Assembly: GCA_047973025.1 (NCBI GenBank)
Contig: JBKEBE010000006.1
Coordinates: 1 to 64,000 of the forward strand
Direction: 5' to 3'
DNA from: UPXZ01 sp047973025
GTDB lineage: Bacteria; Bacteroidota; Bacteroidia; Bacteroidales; Paludibacteraceae
Length of the DNA: 64,000 nt
The translations under genes were made by a program, and so were the position numbers. Positions within the stretch are counted from its first letter, which is position 1. Each line of letters starts with the position of its first letter. Under the pieces are notes generated by a model. The model was not told the DNA's origin, did no database searches, and worked only from the letters and a program-made list of their open reading frames with translations. Below are positions 15,402-22,797 of this stretch, piece after piece.

Positions 15402-16388
15402 ATGAAGTTTAAAATTTTATCAATAGACGGTGGCGGAATAAAGGGGCTTTACTCCTCTACCATTCTTGAACATTTGGAAAGTAAATTTGGTGGTAGTTGT
15501 TCCGACTACTTTGATATGATTTGTGGAACTTCAACAGGTGGTTTGATAGCTTTGGCTCTATCACAAAAAATCCCTGCTTCTGAAATTTCAAAAATCTACA
15601 CCAAACACGGAAAGGATATTTTTCCGAAACAAAATAAGTTAGTCGGTTTGCTCCGTCAAACTTTATGGAAAGGAAAATTTAAAGACGAAGCATTGAAAAA
15701 CGTGCTTACTGAAATTTTTGGCGAAAAGACTATTGGGGAAAGTAACAACCTGCTTTGTATCCCTTCCTATTCATTTACTGATGCTCGTCCGTGGATTTTT
15801 AAGTATGACCATAAGGAAGGCAATTTAGACAGGGATAATAAAGCAAGATATGTTGATGTGGCTTTGACGACATCGGCAGCACCTACCTATTTGCCTTTGG
15901 CAGAAATTGATTTGTATGATTACAAGCAATTTATTGACGGTGGTGTGTGGGCAAACAATCCGTCTTTACTCGGGTTGGTTGAAGCCCTAACTTATTTTGT
16001 TGGCGAAGGAAAACCTTATGACAGTATTCAAATACTTTCTGTAAGTAGTTTGAACAACACTGCAGGAAAGCCAACAGGACTTAAACGAAACAGGTCGTTT
16101 ATACAATGGCGAAATGATTTGTTTGAAACATCTTTGATTGGGCAAAGCCATTTTTCGCATTACGTTCTCTCTCAATTTCACAACCTAAATTCTATGCCTG
16201 TGGAATATATTCGGATTCCTTCCGAAGCAATTTCTGCCGAACAACAACATTTGGTTCAACTTGATGTTGCAACCGACAAGGCTCTGCACCTAATAAGGGG
16301 TAAAGGAAACGACAGGGGAACTTTGGCAAGCAAAGACCCTGAAATTGCAAAATTTTTTCAATCACAAAAAACATATAAAATAAGATAA
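15402..16388 (+). CDS. capV: CBASS effector, CapV-type patatin phospholipase
   Basis: A 328-residue patatin-like phospholipase. All catalytic elements are visible: oxyanion-hole glycines GGGIKG (residues 10-15), nucleophile elbow GTSTG (42-46, Ser44) and the DGG catalytic aspartate (Asp179). There is no signal peptide, so it acts on the inner face of the cytoplasmic membrane. CapV enzymes bind the cyclic nucleotide made by the neighbouring synthase and degrade membrane phospholipids, killing or arresting infected cells. It ends 2 bases before the nucleotidyltransferase gene. Confidence 0.88.
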   Translation: MKFKILSIDGGGIKGLYSSTILEHLESKFGGSCSDYFDMICGTSTGGLIALALSQKIPASEISKIYTKHGKDIFPKQNKLVGLLRQTLWKGKFKDEALKNVLTEIFGEKTIGESNNLLCIPSYSFTDARPWIFKYDHKEGNLDRDNKARYVDVALTTSAAPTYLPLAEIDLYDYKQFIDGGVWANNPSLLGLVEALTYFVGEGKPYDSIQILSVSSLNNTAGKPTGLKRNRSFIQWRNDLFETSLIGQSHFSHYVLSQFHNLNSMPVEYIRIPSEAISAEQQHLVQLDVATDKALHLIRGKGNDRGTLASKDPEIAKFFQSQKTYKIR

Positions 16389-16390
16389 TT

Positions 16391-17389
16391 ATGGCAAATT
16401 GTAATACACACTTTGAAGAATACAATGGTAAAATCAGATTGACTGACACCCGTAGAAAAAGCCTTATAGGCTCTCGTAATGAATTGCGAAATAAGGTTAG
16501 GAAGTGGTTTAAGGAAAATAAACCTAATGAAACAAAACCAAAGTTTAGCGGACAAGGTTCAATGTCTATAGACACAATCATAAACCCAATTCCACGAAGA
16601 ATAAAAGATGGGAACGAAGAAATAACGGCTCTTTATTATGATGTAGATGATGGTATTTACTTTCAAGGCGATAAGGAGCCAAATGATAGACCAACTCCGA
16701 CTACATACCATAGTTGGATTTATAATGCTGTAAAAGGACATACGGACAAAGACCCTATTGATAAAAATACTTGTATCAGAACTTTGTTTGCTGACGGTCA
16801 TAATATAGACCAACCTATTTACTACAAAAAAGGCGATACACCTCAACTTGCTCACAAGGAGAAAGGTTGGATTGATAGCGACCCAAAAGCATTTATAGAT
16901 TGGTTTGAAGAAAAGGTAAAAAAAGAGCCTCAACTAAGAAGGTTGGTGCGTTATGGAAAAAGTTGGTGCGACAATCGTGAATTTGTAAACACAAGTAAGT
17001 CAATGCCATGCGGTTTAATCATTACAATACTTTTTGCGGAAAATGCAGTTTATCGTAAAGACCGTGATGATGTAGCTTTGAAAGAAACACTACTTGAAAT
17101 TCAGCGAAAACTCAAAATCTCGTTTGAGTGTAAACGTCCAACAACTCCAAAAGGTGAAAATTTGTTGGCAAATTATGGTCATAAGGATTATTTTATGGAT
17201 TGTCTTGCCAAGTTCATTGACGATGCCACGAAAGCATTGCAAGAAAAGAATTTCAAAAAGGCAACTGAACTTTGGCGTAAGCATTTAAGTGACAGGTTTC
17301 CGTTGGGTGAAGATAAGGACGATTCCGCAAACGCTTCGGCAGGACTTGGAACTATTATCACGCCTACAACAAAACCTTATGCAGAATAA
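16391..17389 (+). CDS. DncV-like CD-NTase (CBASS cyclic-nucleotide synthase)
   Basis: A 332-residue nucleotidyltransferase of the cGAS/DncV type. The GS motif is GSMS (residues 56-59) and the metal-binding pair is in YYDVDDGIYF (Asp84 and Asp86). The context resembles the DncV signature DIDDG, which suggests a cyclic dinucleotide such as cGAMP. The polypeptide ends in TTKPYAE, a flexible tail of the kind used for E2-dependent conjugation, although it ends in Glu. Its TAA overlaps the E2 gene's ATG by one base. Clade assignment is tentative. Confidence 0.85.
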   Translation: MANCNTHFEEYNGKIRLTDTRRKSLIGSRNELRNKVRKWFKENKPNETKPKFSGQGSMSIDTIINPIPRRIKDGNEEITALYYDVDDGIYFQGDKEPNDRPTPTTYHSWIYNAVKGHTDKDPIDKNTCIRTLFADGHNIDQPIYYKKGDTPQLAHKEKGWIDSDPKAFIDWFEEKVKKEPQLRRLVRYGKSWCDNREFVNTSKSMPCGLIITILFAENAVYRKDRDDVALKETLLEIQRKLKISFECKRPTTPKGENLLANYGHKDYFMDCLAKFIDDATKALQEKNFKKATELWRKHLSDRFPLGEDKDDSANASAGLGTIITPTTKPYAE

Positions 17390-18063
17390 TGAAAAATGTG
17401 CAATTTGAAAAAGACATATTACTTGTTCCCGATTTCTTTGACAAGTTGAGTATTGTTGAAGAGAACAATGAACGATTTTTAAAAGGTTCGTTGGACATTA
17501 TTGACGGAACAGGAAAATTATGGGATACTTATGAAGTGGAAATTAAGGGTAGTGAAAGCTATCCTTATTCTTTCCCAAAACTGTACGAAACAAACAATGC
17601 CTTTCTGAAAAACGCGGATTGGCATGTTTACGAAGATGATTTTTCTTGTTGTGTAGATGTGCCAATGAGCGAAAAAATCATTTGTAAAAATGGTTTGAAT
17701 GTTTCTGACTACATAAAACAATATGCCATACCCTATTTAGCAAATCAAACATACAGAAAACGAGAAGGGTATTATTTATATGGTGAGTATTCACACGGAA
17801 TTTTAGGCAGACTTGAATTTTATCAAAGCAGGTTGAAGGCGAAAAATTTAGCTGAACTTATTAAGATGTTTGATTTGATAATAAATGACTATAATCCTGA
17901 CAGAAGGGCAATGTGTCCTTTTTGTTATAAAGAAAAATTTAGAAGGTGTCATCGTGATGCGTTTAGGGAATTACAAGCAATAAAAGAATATTTAGCATAT
18001 GATAGATTGATTTTGCTAAAGATTTTAAAGACAAACCCCGATTTTCAATTACCAATTATTTAA
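17389..18063 (+). CDS. stand-alone E2-like CBASS protein with zinc knuckle
   Basis: A 224-residue protein. Residues 1-120 have E2-like order: a meander ending in SYPYSFPKLYET (57-68), then WHVYEDDFSCCVD with candidate catalytic Cys87 or Cys88. The C-terminal part has CPFC (176-179) and CH (187-188), a degenerate SEC-C-type C-C-C-H zinc site. In short type II CBASS an E2 without E1 or JAB modifies and primes the nucleotidyltransferase. It is the last gene of the operon and starts inside the synthase stop (TAATG). No E1 adenylation or JAB gene follows. Confidence 0.78.
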   Translation: MKNVQFEKDILLVPDFFDKLSIVEENNERFLKGSLDIIDGTGKLWDTYEVEIKGSESYPYSFPKLYETNNAFLKNADWHVYEDDFSCCVDVPMSEKIICKNGLNVSDYIKQYAIPYLANQTYRKREGYYLYGEYSHGILGRLEFYQSRLKAKNLAELIKMFDLIINDYNPDRRAMCPFCYKEKFRRCHRDAFRELQAIKEYLAYDRLILLKILKTNPDFQLPII

Positions 18064-18289
18064 GCATTGTTTAATGATTTTTTTTCGTCCAATGTAATTG
18101 TGATTATGATAAAATGTTTATACAGTAGTGATGCTTTTTATCGAAAAATAAATTCCACTCCGTCCCGGCAAATTTCTTTTGCTTCTTTTTTGTCCGCCTT
18201 TTTTAGTCAAAAAAAGAAGTCCCCGAAACTTTTCAGCTCCAAGGACTTCAAGAAAACAGTCAGAAATAAATGAAATAAAAAAGTCCATT

Positions 18290-18331
18290 TCCTTTCTCCT
18301 TATGGGGAAAGTACCCGAAGGGGGATAGGGG
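18290..18331. repeat. ICE palindromic repeat copy before pcfJ
   Basis: TTTCCTTTCTCCTTATGGGGAAAG followed by CCCGAAGGGGGATAGGGGCT. It ends at the last codon of the minus-strand pcfJ gene and marks the return from AT-rich cargo to ICE backbone. The rest of 18064-18289 shows no gene. Confidence 0.5.
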
Positions 18332-19615
18332 CTACGCACTCATCCGCTTTCTAATCAAATGTGCATTCCGATTTACGAGTGAAATAATTTGGTCGTGCCA
18401 TTCCGTATTTTGGTTGCAAACGCCACGTGCTTGCACCACTTGAAAGGTCGCTAATGAAACTTCAACGGTCTCAATGCGTTTGCCGTTAATCTGTGCCGAA
18501 AGAATAAGCGTGTCCGTTTTTAGAAAATATGCGTTGGCATACACACAGTGTTTCAATATGTTACCTTCTTCGAAAAACTCGTTTACATCCTGCAAAACCC
18601 GCACGTGCAACTGTCCGTCCGAAAATTCCAATCCCAAAAACTTCGATTTCAGCTCTTGATACTGCGTTTCGTTTTTCAAAATTTGTTCCCGCTGTTTCTC
18701 TTTTTCCTGCCGTTTCTGCCAAGCCTGTTTTTTGCGCATCAGGCGGTCGTGTTCGGCTCTCAAATCCGCCGGGCAGACAAATTTGGCGTTCGATAAATCC
18801 TTGCCGAAAAACTGCAATAAATCCACATAATCGCACCATATCGACACATCCGAAACGGTGTACTTGTTGCGAATGCAAATGCGGATACTTGCCCAATAAT
18901 CATCCAAATTTTGCGAACGTTTGATGGAAAAATATCTCAACAAATCAATCTGTCCCGATTTCAGCAAAGTTTCCATTCGGCTGTCAGACAAGATATTTCG
19001 GAAAAAGTTTCGGGGCGAAAGTCCGTGAAAATCACCACGAAAACCGTTGCGTTTCACTTCGGGAATAAAGCGTTTGTGCGGATAAACGGCTGTGGGCGAA
19101 ACAAGATGCGCCTGCCGTTCTTGGCGGATTTCGAGGTCGGACGACCAATTCCAAACATCGTAATACAGCACGCTCATACATCGTGAACGTGCCATTATCA
19201 CGGACTTTCCGCTCGGCGATATCCAATGTTGCACCACTTCACGGCAGTAAAGTTGCGCCGGATTGCCCACTTGGCAGTTTTTCTCCAAAAAGAAATACCG
19301 CAAAACTTGAAAACCACCGCAAACGGTGTATATTCCGTAATATTCGGCTTGCTTGAACGACTGTTTTCGGCTGTCGATTACTTTCTCTTTCGTGCCACAA
19401 TGCGGACACGTACATCCGCAAATCGTTTCGTACAAGGCGTGTCCGCTTTTCCACGAATGTCCGCACTCCAAACACGTCAGCGTGCCGTTTTTCAGCCGTC
19501 GGGCTTGCTGTTTAAGGCAGTTTCTGAATGCCCAATCCTGCTGTTTTTGAGTGATTGGGGCAAGTCGCTTACTTTGTTCGGCGACTTCCTTTTGTAGTTT
19601 CGTTCTCGGTTTCAT
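18332..19615 (-). CDS. PcfJ-like protein
   Basis: A 427-residue protein of the PcfJ family found on conjugative elements. The N-terminal third has paired cysteine motifs (CLECGHSW near residue 48, then CGCTCPHC near 67), probably one zinc ribbon. The C-terminal region has the conserved NEFFEEGNILKHCVYANAYF segment (about residues 345-365). It is followed upstream by pcfK and small ICE genes on the same strand. PcfJ was named from plasmid conjugation loci; its activity is not established. Confidence 0.78.
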   Translation of the reverse strand: MKPRTKLQKEVAEQSKRLAPITQKQQDWAFRNCLKQQARRLKNGTLTCLECGHSWKSGHALYETICGCTCPHCGTKEKVIDSRKQSFKQAEYYGIYTVCGGFQVLRYFFLEKNCQVGNPAQLYCREVVQHWISPSGKSVIMARSRCMSVLYYDVWNWSSDLEIRQERQAHLVSPTAVYPHKRFIPEVKRNGFRGDFHGLSPRNFFRNILSDSRMETLLKSGQIDLLRYFSIKRSQNLDDYWASIRICIRNKYTVSDVSIWCDYVDLLQFFGKDLSNAKFVCPADLRAEHDRLMRKKQAWQKRQEKEKQREQILKNETQYQELKSKFLGLEFSDGQLHVRVLQDVNEFFEEGNILKHCVYANAYFLKTDTLILSAQINGKRIETVEVSLATFQVVQARGVCNQNTEWHDQIISLVNRNAHLIRKRMSA

Positions 19616-19619
19616 TTCT

Positions 19620-20027
19620 TTAAAAAAGGCTTTTTTGTATGGCGGTTTCGGTCGGTGTGGTCGGGCGTTTGCGCACTTTGGTCATACGCTCGTAAATCTC
19701 GTTTTCGGCACGTTTCAAGGCGTTCTGCCGTGCCTGTTCTTTTTCTTCGGACGTGAGGGTAATCATGTGATTTACAATCACATTACAGTCTATCGGTTTG
19801 CCGATTTCTAAGGCCGGCTCATCCCAATAATGAGTTGCAAGGGAGTAAATTTCGTCATCGCAAAATCCACATATTCCGCTCTGTTTTACGTAGTTGAGTA
19901 TGAATGTAATGCAGTCGTTCATATTTTTTTCGGGATTGTTGAACGATACCGCAAAAAGTTCGTCCGTGCAGGCTCTTTCCGCAAGGTAGGTTTCTATGGT
20001 GCGTTTGAAATGTTCGGTAGTTTTCAT
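19620..20027 (-). CDS. PcfK-like protein
   Basis: A 135-residue protein starting MKTTEHFKRTIETYL, with the PcfK-type segments NPEKNMNDCITFILNYV and DDEIYSLATHYWDEP and a basic helical tail (EKEQARQNALKRAENEIYERM). The start at 20027 is chosen because the open frame further upstream runs through a palindromic repeat and non-family sequence. It precedes pcfJ by 4 bases. PcfK and PcfJ are nearly always paired on Bacteroidetes conjugative elements; their function is unknown. Confidence 0.78.
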   Translation of the reverse strand: MKTTEHFKRTIETYLAERACTDELFAVSFNNPEKNMNDCITFILNYVKQSGICGFCDDEIYSLATHYWDEPALEIGKPIDCNVIVNHMITLTSEEKEQARQNALKRAENEIYERMTKVRKRPTTPTETAIQKSLF

Positions 20028-20040
20028 TTTTCTGTCTGTT

Positions 20041-20076
20041 TTAGCCCCTCCAAACCTCCCCAAGGGGAGGCTTTTA
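20041..20076. repeat. ICE palindromic repeat upstream of pcfK
   Basis: TTAGCCCCTCCAAACCTCCC, then CAA, then GGGGAGGCTTTTAG. A canonical family member between pcfK and the next gene. Confidence 0.7.
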
Positions 20077-20088
20077 GGGAATTGTTCT

Positions 20089-20562
20089 TTAATAAAGTTG
20101 AATAATCTTGATTGCTTGCTGATGATGATTGAGAATGTCCAAAACGGAAAACTCTGCCGTGCAAAATTCTTCGCCGGAATGTTTTCCGTAAGCGGTGTAG
20201 ATAGCCGTACCACCTCTGTAAAGGCGCAAACGGTAGGTGTCCAAAGTGCTTTCGGGAAGTGAAAGTTTGTCTTGTTCGTCTTCGTCCAACTCCACAAACG
20301 TCCAATCTTTCTCGTCCAAAAGTGCGTGAATGTCGGGTTGCTCGTTTTCATCGGTGCGATAAAAATCCACTGCTGTGTCGTAATAATTGAGTGAGCAAAA
20401 ATTGTAATCTTCCGCAAAAGGTTGAACGGACTGCAAACGCTGTTTCATTCGTTCTCTCCACTCTGTGGTGCAATGGATTAGGGCAAATTGGCACTCGTCC
20501 CAATCGCTGTTGGTGTAGGCTTTTACCAATACAAAATCTGTTATTGTTGATGTTGCTTTCAT
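20089..20562 (-). CDS. ICE hypothetical protein, acidic
   Basis: A 157-residue acidic protein with no signal peptide or membrane segment. Landmarks are DFVLVKAYTNSDWDECQFAL at the start, YYDTAVDFYRTDENEQPD in the middle and a C-terminal RLRLYRGGTAIYTAYGKHSGEEF. It lies in the minus-strand pcfJK operon. I do not recognise a characterised family; position and codon use support a real ICE gene. Confidence 0.65.
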   Translation of the reverse strand: MKATSTITDFVLVKAYTNSDWDECQFALIHCTTEWRERMKQRLQSVQPFAEDYNFCSLNYYDTAVDFYRTDENEQPDIHALLDEKDWTFVELDEDEQDKLSLPESTLDTYRLRLYRGGTAIYTAYGKHSGEEFCTAEFSVLDILNHHQQAIKIIQLY

Positions 20563-20594
20563 ATTTTTTTATCGTTTTTATAGTGAAGTTTTTA

Positions 20595-20822
20595 TTAAAA
20601 AAATGATGCCAAAAGCAATCCGATTACGGCAAGAATAACTGCCCATTTCAGCACCTTAAAAACGATGTTAAGCGTTGTGCGGATGATGAATTTCAGTACG
20701 GTAAAAGCCACAAAAATCATCACAAGCGTTATCGTTTCCGGCGTGGCGATAACCGAAACGGCGTAAACCGTTCCGATTATCAAAATTAAGCCGATTATCA
20801 GCCGTAAAGGGATTGTTTTCAT
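20595..20822 (-). CDS. small membrane protein of the ICE accessory operon
   Basis: A 75-residue, very hydrophobic protein with three likely membrane helices (IIGLILIIGTVYAVSVIA, TLVMIFVAFTVL and VLKWAVILAVIGLLLASF). The start at 20822 (MKTIPLRLIIG) is preferred over the longer open frame because the extra residues overlap the upstream gene and look non-coding. It lies 4 bases after that gene. Function unknown. Confidence 0.55.
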   Translation of the reverse strand: MKTIPLRLIIGLILIIGTVYAVSVIATPETITLVMIFVAFTVLKFIIRTTLNIVFKVLKWAVILAVIGLLLASFF

Positions 20823-20826
20823 CGGG

Positions 20827-21129
20827 TTATCGGTTTGAAAGTGAGATAAAATTTCGCTCCAAAACTCGTTCAAAAGCGGTGTCGCTGTCGTATTCGTCCT
20901 GCGTGATGTCGATACTTCGGATAGGTCTGTCGTTGAATTTCCACTCGATAAAATTGTGTAAGGAGAAAATTTTAACATACCCGTTTCCTTTCAGATAGGC
21001 GACCACAAAAGCGTGTCTGTGTCCGATTTGGCATATCAGATGTTCGGTCTGTTCGCTCGGCTTATTGCCTTTCACAACTGCCATTAGTTGTATTTTTACT
21101 TTCACTGTATTTCTTGTTTTAGTGTCCAT
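20827..21129 (-). CDS. ICE hypothetical protein
   Basis: A 100-residue soluble protein starting MDTKTRNTVKVKIQLM, with a beta-rich centre (EHLICQIGHRHAFVVAYLK) and the segment YDSDTAFERVLERNF near its end. It directly precedes the small membrane protein (4-base gap). An internal Met at residue 16 is an alternative start. No family is recognised. Confidence 0.55.
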   Translation of the reverse strand: MDTKTRNTVKVKIQLMAVVKGNKPSEQTEHLICQIGHRHAFVVAYLKGNGYVKIFSLHNFIEWKFNDRPIRSIDITQDEYDSDTAFERVLERNFISLSNR

Positions 21130-21140
21130 TTTGAGTTGAT

Positions 21141-21176
21141 TTTAGCCCATCCAACCTCCCCAAGGGGAGGCTTTTG
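21141..21176. repeat. ICE palindromic repeat in the pcfJK operon, copy a
   Basis: TTAGCCCATCCAACCTCCC, CAA, GGGGAGGCTTTTGG. Nearly identical to the copy at 20041-20076. Confidence 0.7.
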
Positions 21177-21221
21177 GTAGGGTGATTATAATTTGTATAA
21201 GTTTGAATTGTCGCACTCCGC

Positions 21222-21252
21222 AAAGTCCCCTTTCGGGGGATTTAGGGGGCTT
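21222..21252. repeat. ICE palindromic repeat in the pcfJK operon, copy b
   Basis: AAAGTCCCCTTTCGGGGGATTTAGGGGGCTT, only 46 bases from the previous copy and adjoining the end of the next gene. The two form a closely spaced pair. Confidence 0.65.
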
Positions 21253-21253
21253 C

Positions 21254-21808
21254 TCATACTGCTTTCGGATTTTGAATGGTTTCGTACAAAGCTTCGCCGT
21301 TACAGAAATTGGCTATCTTGCGGACTTCCGTGTAGCCGTAATCGTCTTTGATTTGGTCGAGAATTTTGTCGGCTTCTACTTTTTCCAAAGCAAACAAAAA
21401 CTCAAAAAGTACTTCAAAAGGTTTGTAATTTCCACATTCGGCATTGTAAGCATCTTTCACGAGTTTTCGCAAGTCACGTTTTTTTGGTTTGTAGGCTTTG
21501 AAGTCGTCATAAATATCATCGAAAATATCGTCAGCATCACCGTTTGAAACGATATTCCTGCATTCATAAATGTCGTCTAAATAGCTTTCATCCGGCGTGT
21601 AATCAATGCAAGCACCGGAATAATAAGCCGATGTCATAACAATATCAAGCGTGTAAAAGCGGTTGCGGTACTCATCCAAATAATAACTCGGATAATTTCG
21701 GTTACTGCCTTTCACGTATTCTTTGTGTTCCGGCACGTTTCCAAACTCATAGTCGTCGTTGTCCACCACGATACAACGGTTTTCAAAAGCAAAATTATTG
21801 GTACTCAT
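21254..21808 (-). CDS. ICE hypothetical protein, acidic, DUF-like
   Basis: A 184-residue acidic protein beginning MSTNNFAFENRCIVVDNDDY. It is rich in Asp and Tyr, with PSYYLDEYRNRFYTLDIVM in the first half and a helical C-terminus (FEFLFALEKVEADKILDQI). The start overlaps the stop region of the upstream small gene by 14 bases. Similar proteins accompany pcfJ/pcfK on related elements, but I know no function. It might belong with anti-restriction or transfer-entry factors; that is speculation. Confidence 0.6.
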   Translation of the reverse strand: MSTNNFAFENRCIVVDNDDYEFGNVPEHKEYVKGSNRNYPSYYLDEYRNRFYTLDIVMTSAYYSGACIDYTPDESYLDDIYECRNIVSNGDADDIFDDIYDDFKAYKPKKRDLRKLVKDAYNAECGNYKPFEVLFEFLFALEKVEADKILDQIKDDYGYTEVRKIANFCNGEALYETIQNPKAV

Positions 21809-21965
21809 AGCGTTTCATTTTTAATTGTTCTACACATTGTTTTACGATTTCGCCAATTTGGACAGGGTTTTTATCCCATTTGATGCGGTAATGAGAGGAG
21901 GTGTTATCTTTGTTTCCCAAAACCAATTCGTTATTTTTATTTTCTGTTTTCATAATTTCTGACAT
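21795..21965 (-). CDS. small ICE protein, 56 residues
   Basis: A 56-residue protein starting MSEIMKTENK (an alternative Met is four residues later, at 21953), with SSHYRIKWDKNPVQIGEIV in the middle and a basic end. It overlaps the next gene by 14 bases, a sign of translational coupling. It is the first gene of the pcfJK operon as visible. Function unknown. Confidence 0.5.
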   Translation of the reverse strand: MSEIMKTENKNNELVLGNKDNTSSHYRIKWDKNPVQIGEIVKQCVEQLKMKRYEYQ

Positions 21966-22388
21966 TTTTTTTTGTTGCGTCCAAAGAGCCGGAGTATGTT
22001 GATTTTGTTTCGAGGGCGGTGAAAAGGTCGTGTGGAGGCGGTGCAAGGTTTTTTGGGAAAATACTACCCGCAGGTGTGGAGATTTTTTCAAAAACCCGCG
22101 ATGGCTAGACCTTACAACGCCGTTAGGCACACGGAAATACCTTTGCACTCGACACAAAATCAACTGCAATGCCCGGCTCTGTACGATTGGTAAAACGGGA
22201 AGAAATTACAGACAGGAAATAACGTGAGGAGTGAGAAAATGTAGAGAAAGTTGTTTGTTGAAGATTTTTAAGATAAAAGTTTGGATTGTATCGAGTTAGA
22301 AAAAGGGCAGGAGGAAATTTGGTCGGCACAGGCTACGCTGTCCGGGCTGATTTTTGACTGCTTTTTTTCGTCGTTATCCAATGAAAAA

Positions 22389-22429
22389 CTTCCCTTTCGG
22401 CTTATCCGCAGGATGTGCCGAAAGGGAAG
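22389..22429. other. 13-bp hairpin in the gene-free ICE region
   Basis: CTTCCCTTTCGGC (22389-22401) is perfectly complementary to GCCGAAAGGGAAG (22417-22429) across a 15-base loop. It resembles the core of the ICE repeats but has a longer loop. Confidence 0.55.
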
Positions 22430-22736
22430 AAAAACAAATTTGTGATGAATAGAAAATGAGCGGGAGCAGAAAACTTCAAACTTGTTTGCCGTTTTAAGCG
22501 GACGCTTTTTTTCGTCCCTTTGTGGTAGATTTCGGCGAGGCTTGCCGGCTGATTTTTTGAACCTGAATGAAACGGAGTGATTGAACGGCTTCAAATAAAG
22601 CGGACGGTGTGCCACAGACGAAAAGAAAAACCATTATTTGTCGGATAGAAAGTGTGCGGAAAAGAGAAATGCCTTATTCTATAAGTTGATATATTTTTCT
22701 TTTCTACACTCTTTCGTCATTTTCCAAATGAAATTT

Positions 22737-22771
22737 CCCTTCCGCCTTTTCTGAAAGAAGGGGCGGAAGGG
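22737..22771 (-). terminator. hairpin after the integrase gene
   Basis: CCCTTCCGCC (22737-22746) pairs with GGCGGAAGGG (22762-22771). It lies 26 bases past the integrase stop on the minus strand and is followed by AAATTTCATTT, so it is a plausible weak terminator of the integrase transcript. It is also related to the ICE repeat family. Confidence 0.45.
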
Positions 22772-22797
22772 AGGATATTTTACATATCAAAATTATT

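Larger units (their letters stand above)
21966..22797. other. gene-free, structure-rich ICE region
   Basis: This 832-base interval holds no gene I trust. An open frame of 115 codons exists on the minus strand (22268-22615), but it is Lys/Arg/Ser-rich, lacks domain signs and runs through hairpins. Two strong inverted repeats are present (22389-22429 and 22737-22771). It may carry an RNA, the start signals of the pcfJK operon, or recombination accessory DNA. Confidence 0.45.

Noticed and set aside
18064..18289. E1 or JAB gene after the E2 gene
   Set aside because: No open frame of suitable length or motif is present before pcfJ; the operon ends with the E2-like gene.
20028..20417. upstream extension of the pcfK frame
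   Set aside because: The extra residues pass through a palindromic repeat and another gene on the same strand; the PcfK family starts at 20027.
3788..21252. CRISPR array
   Set aside because: The repeated palindromes are dispersed singly and vary in sequence and orientation; there are no regular spacers and no cas genes.
22268..22615. 115-codon open frame on the minus strand
   Set aside because: Ser/Lys/Arg-rich without domain features and running through a strong hairpin; treated as part of a non-coding ICE region, although conservation should be checked.
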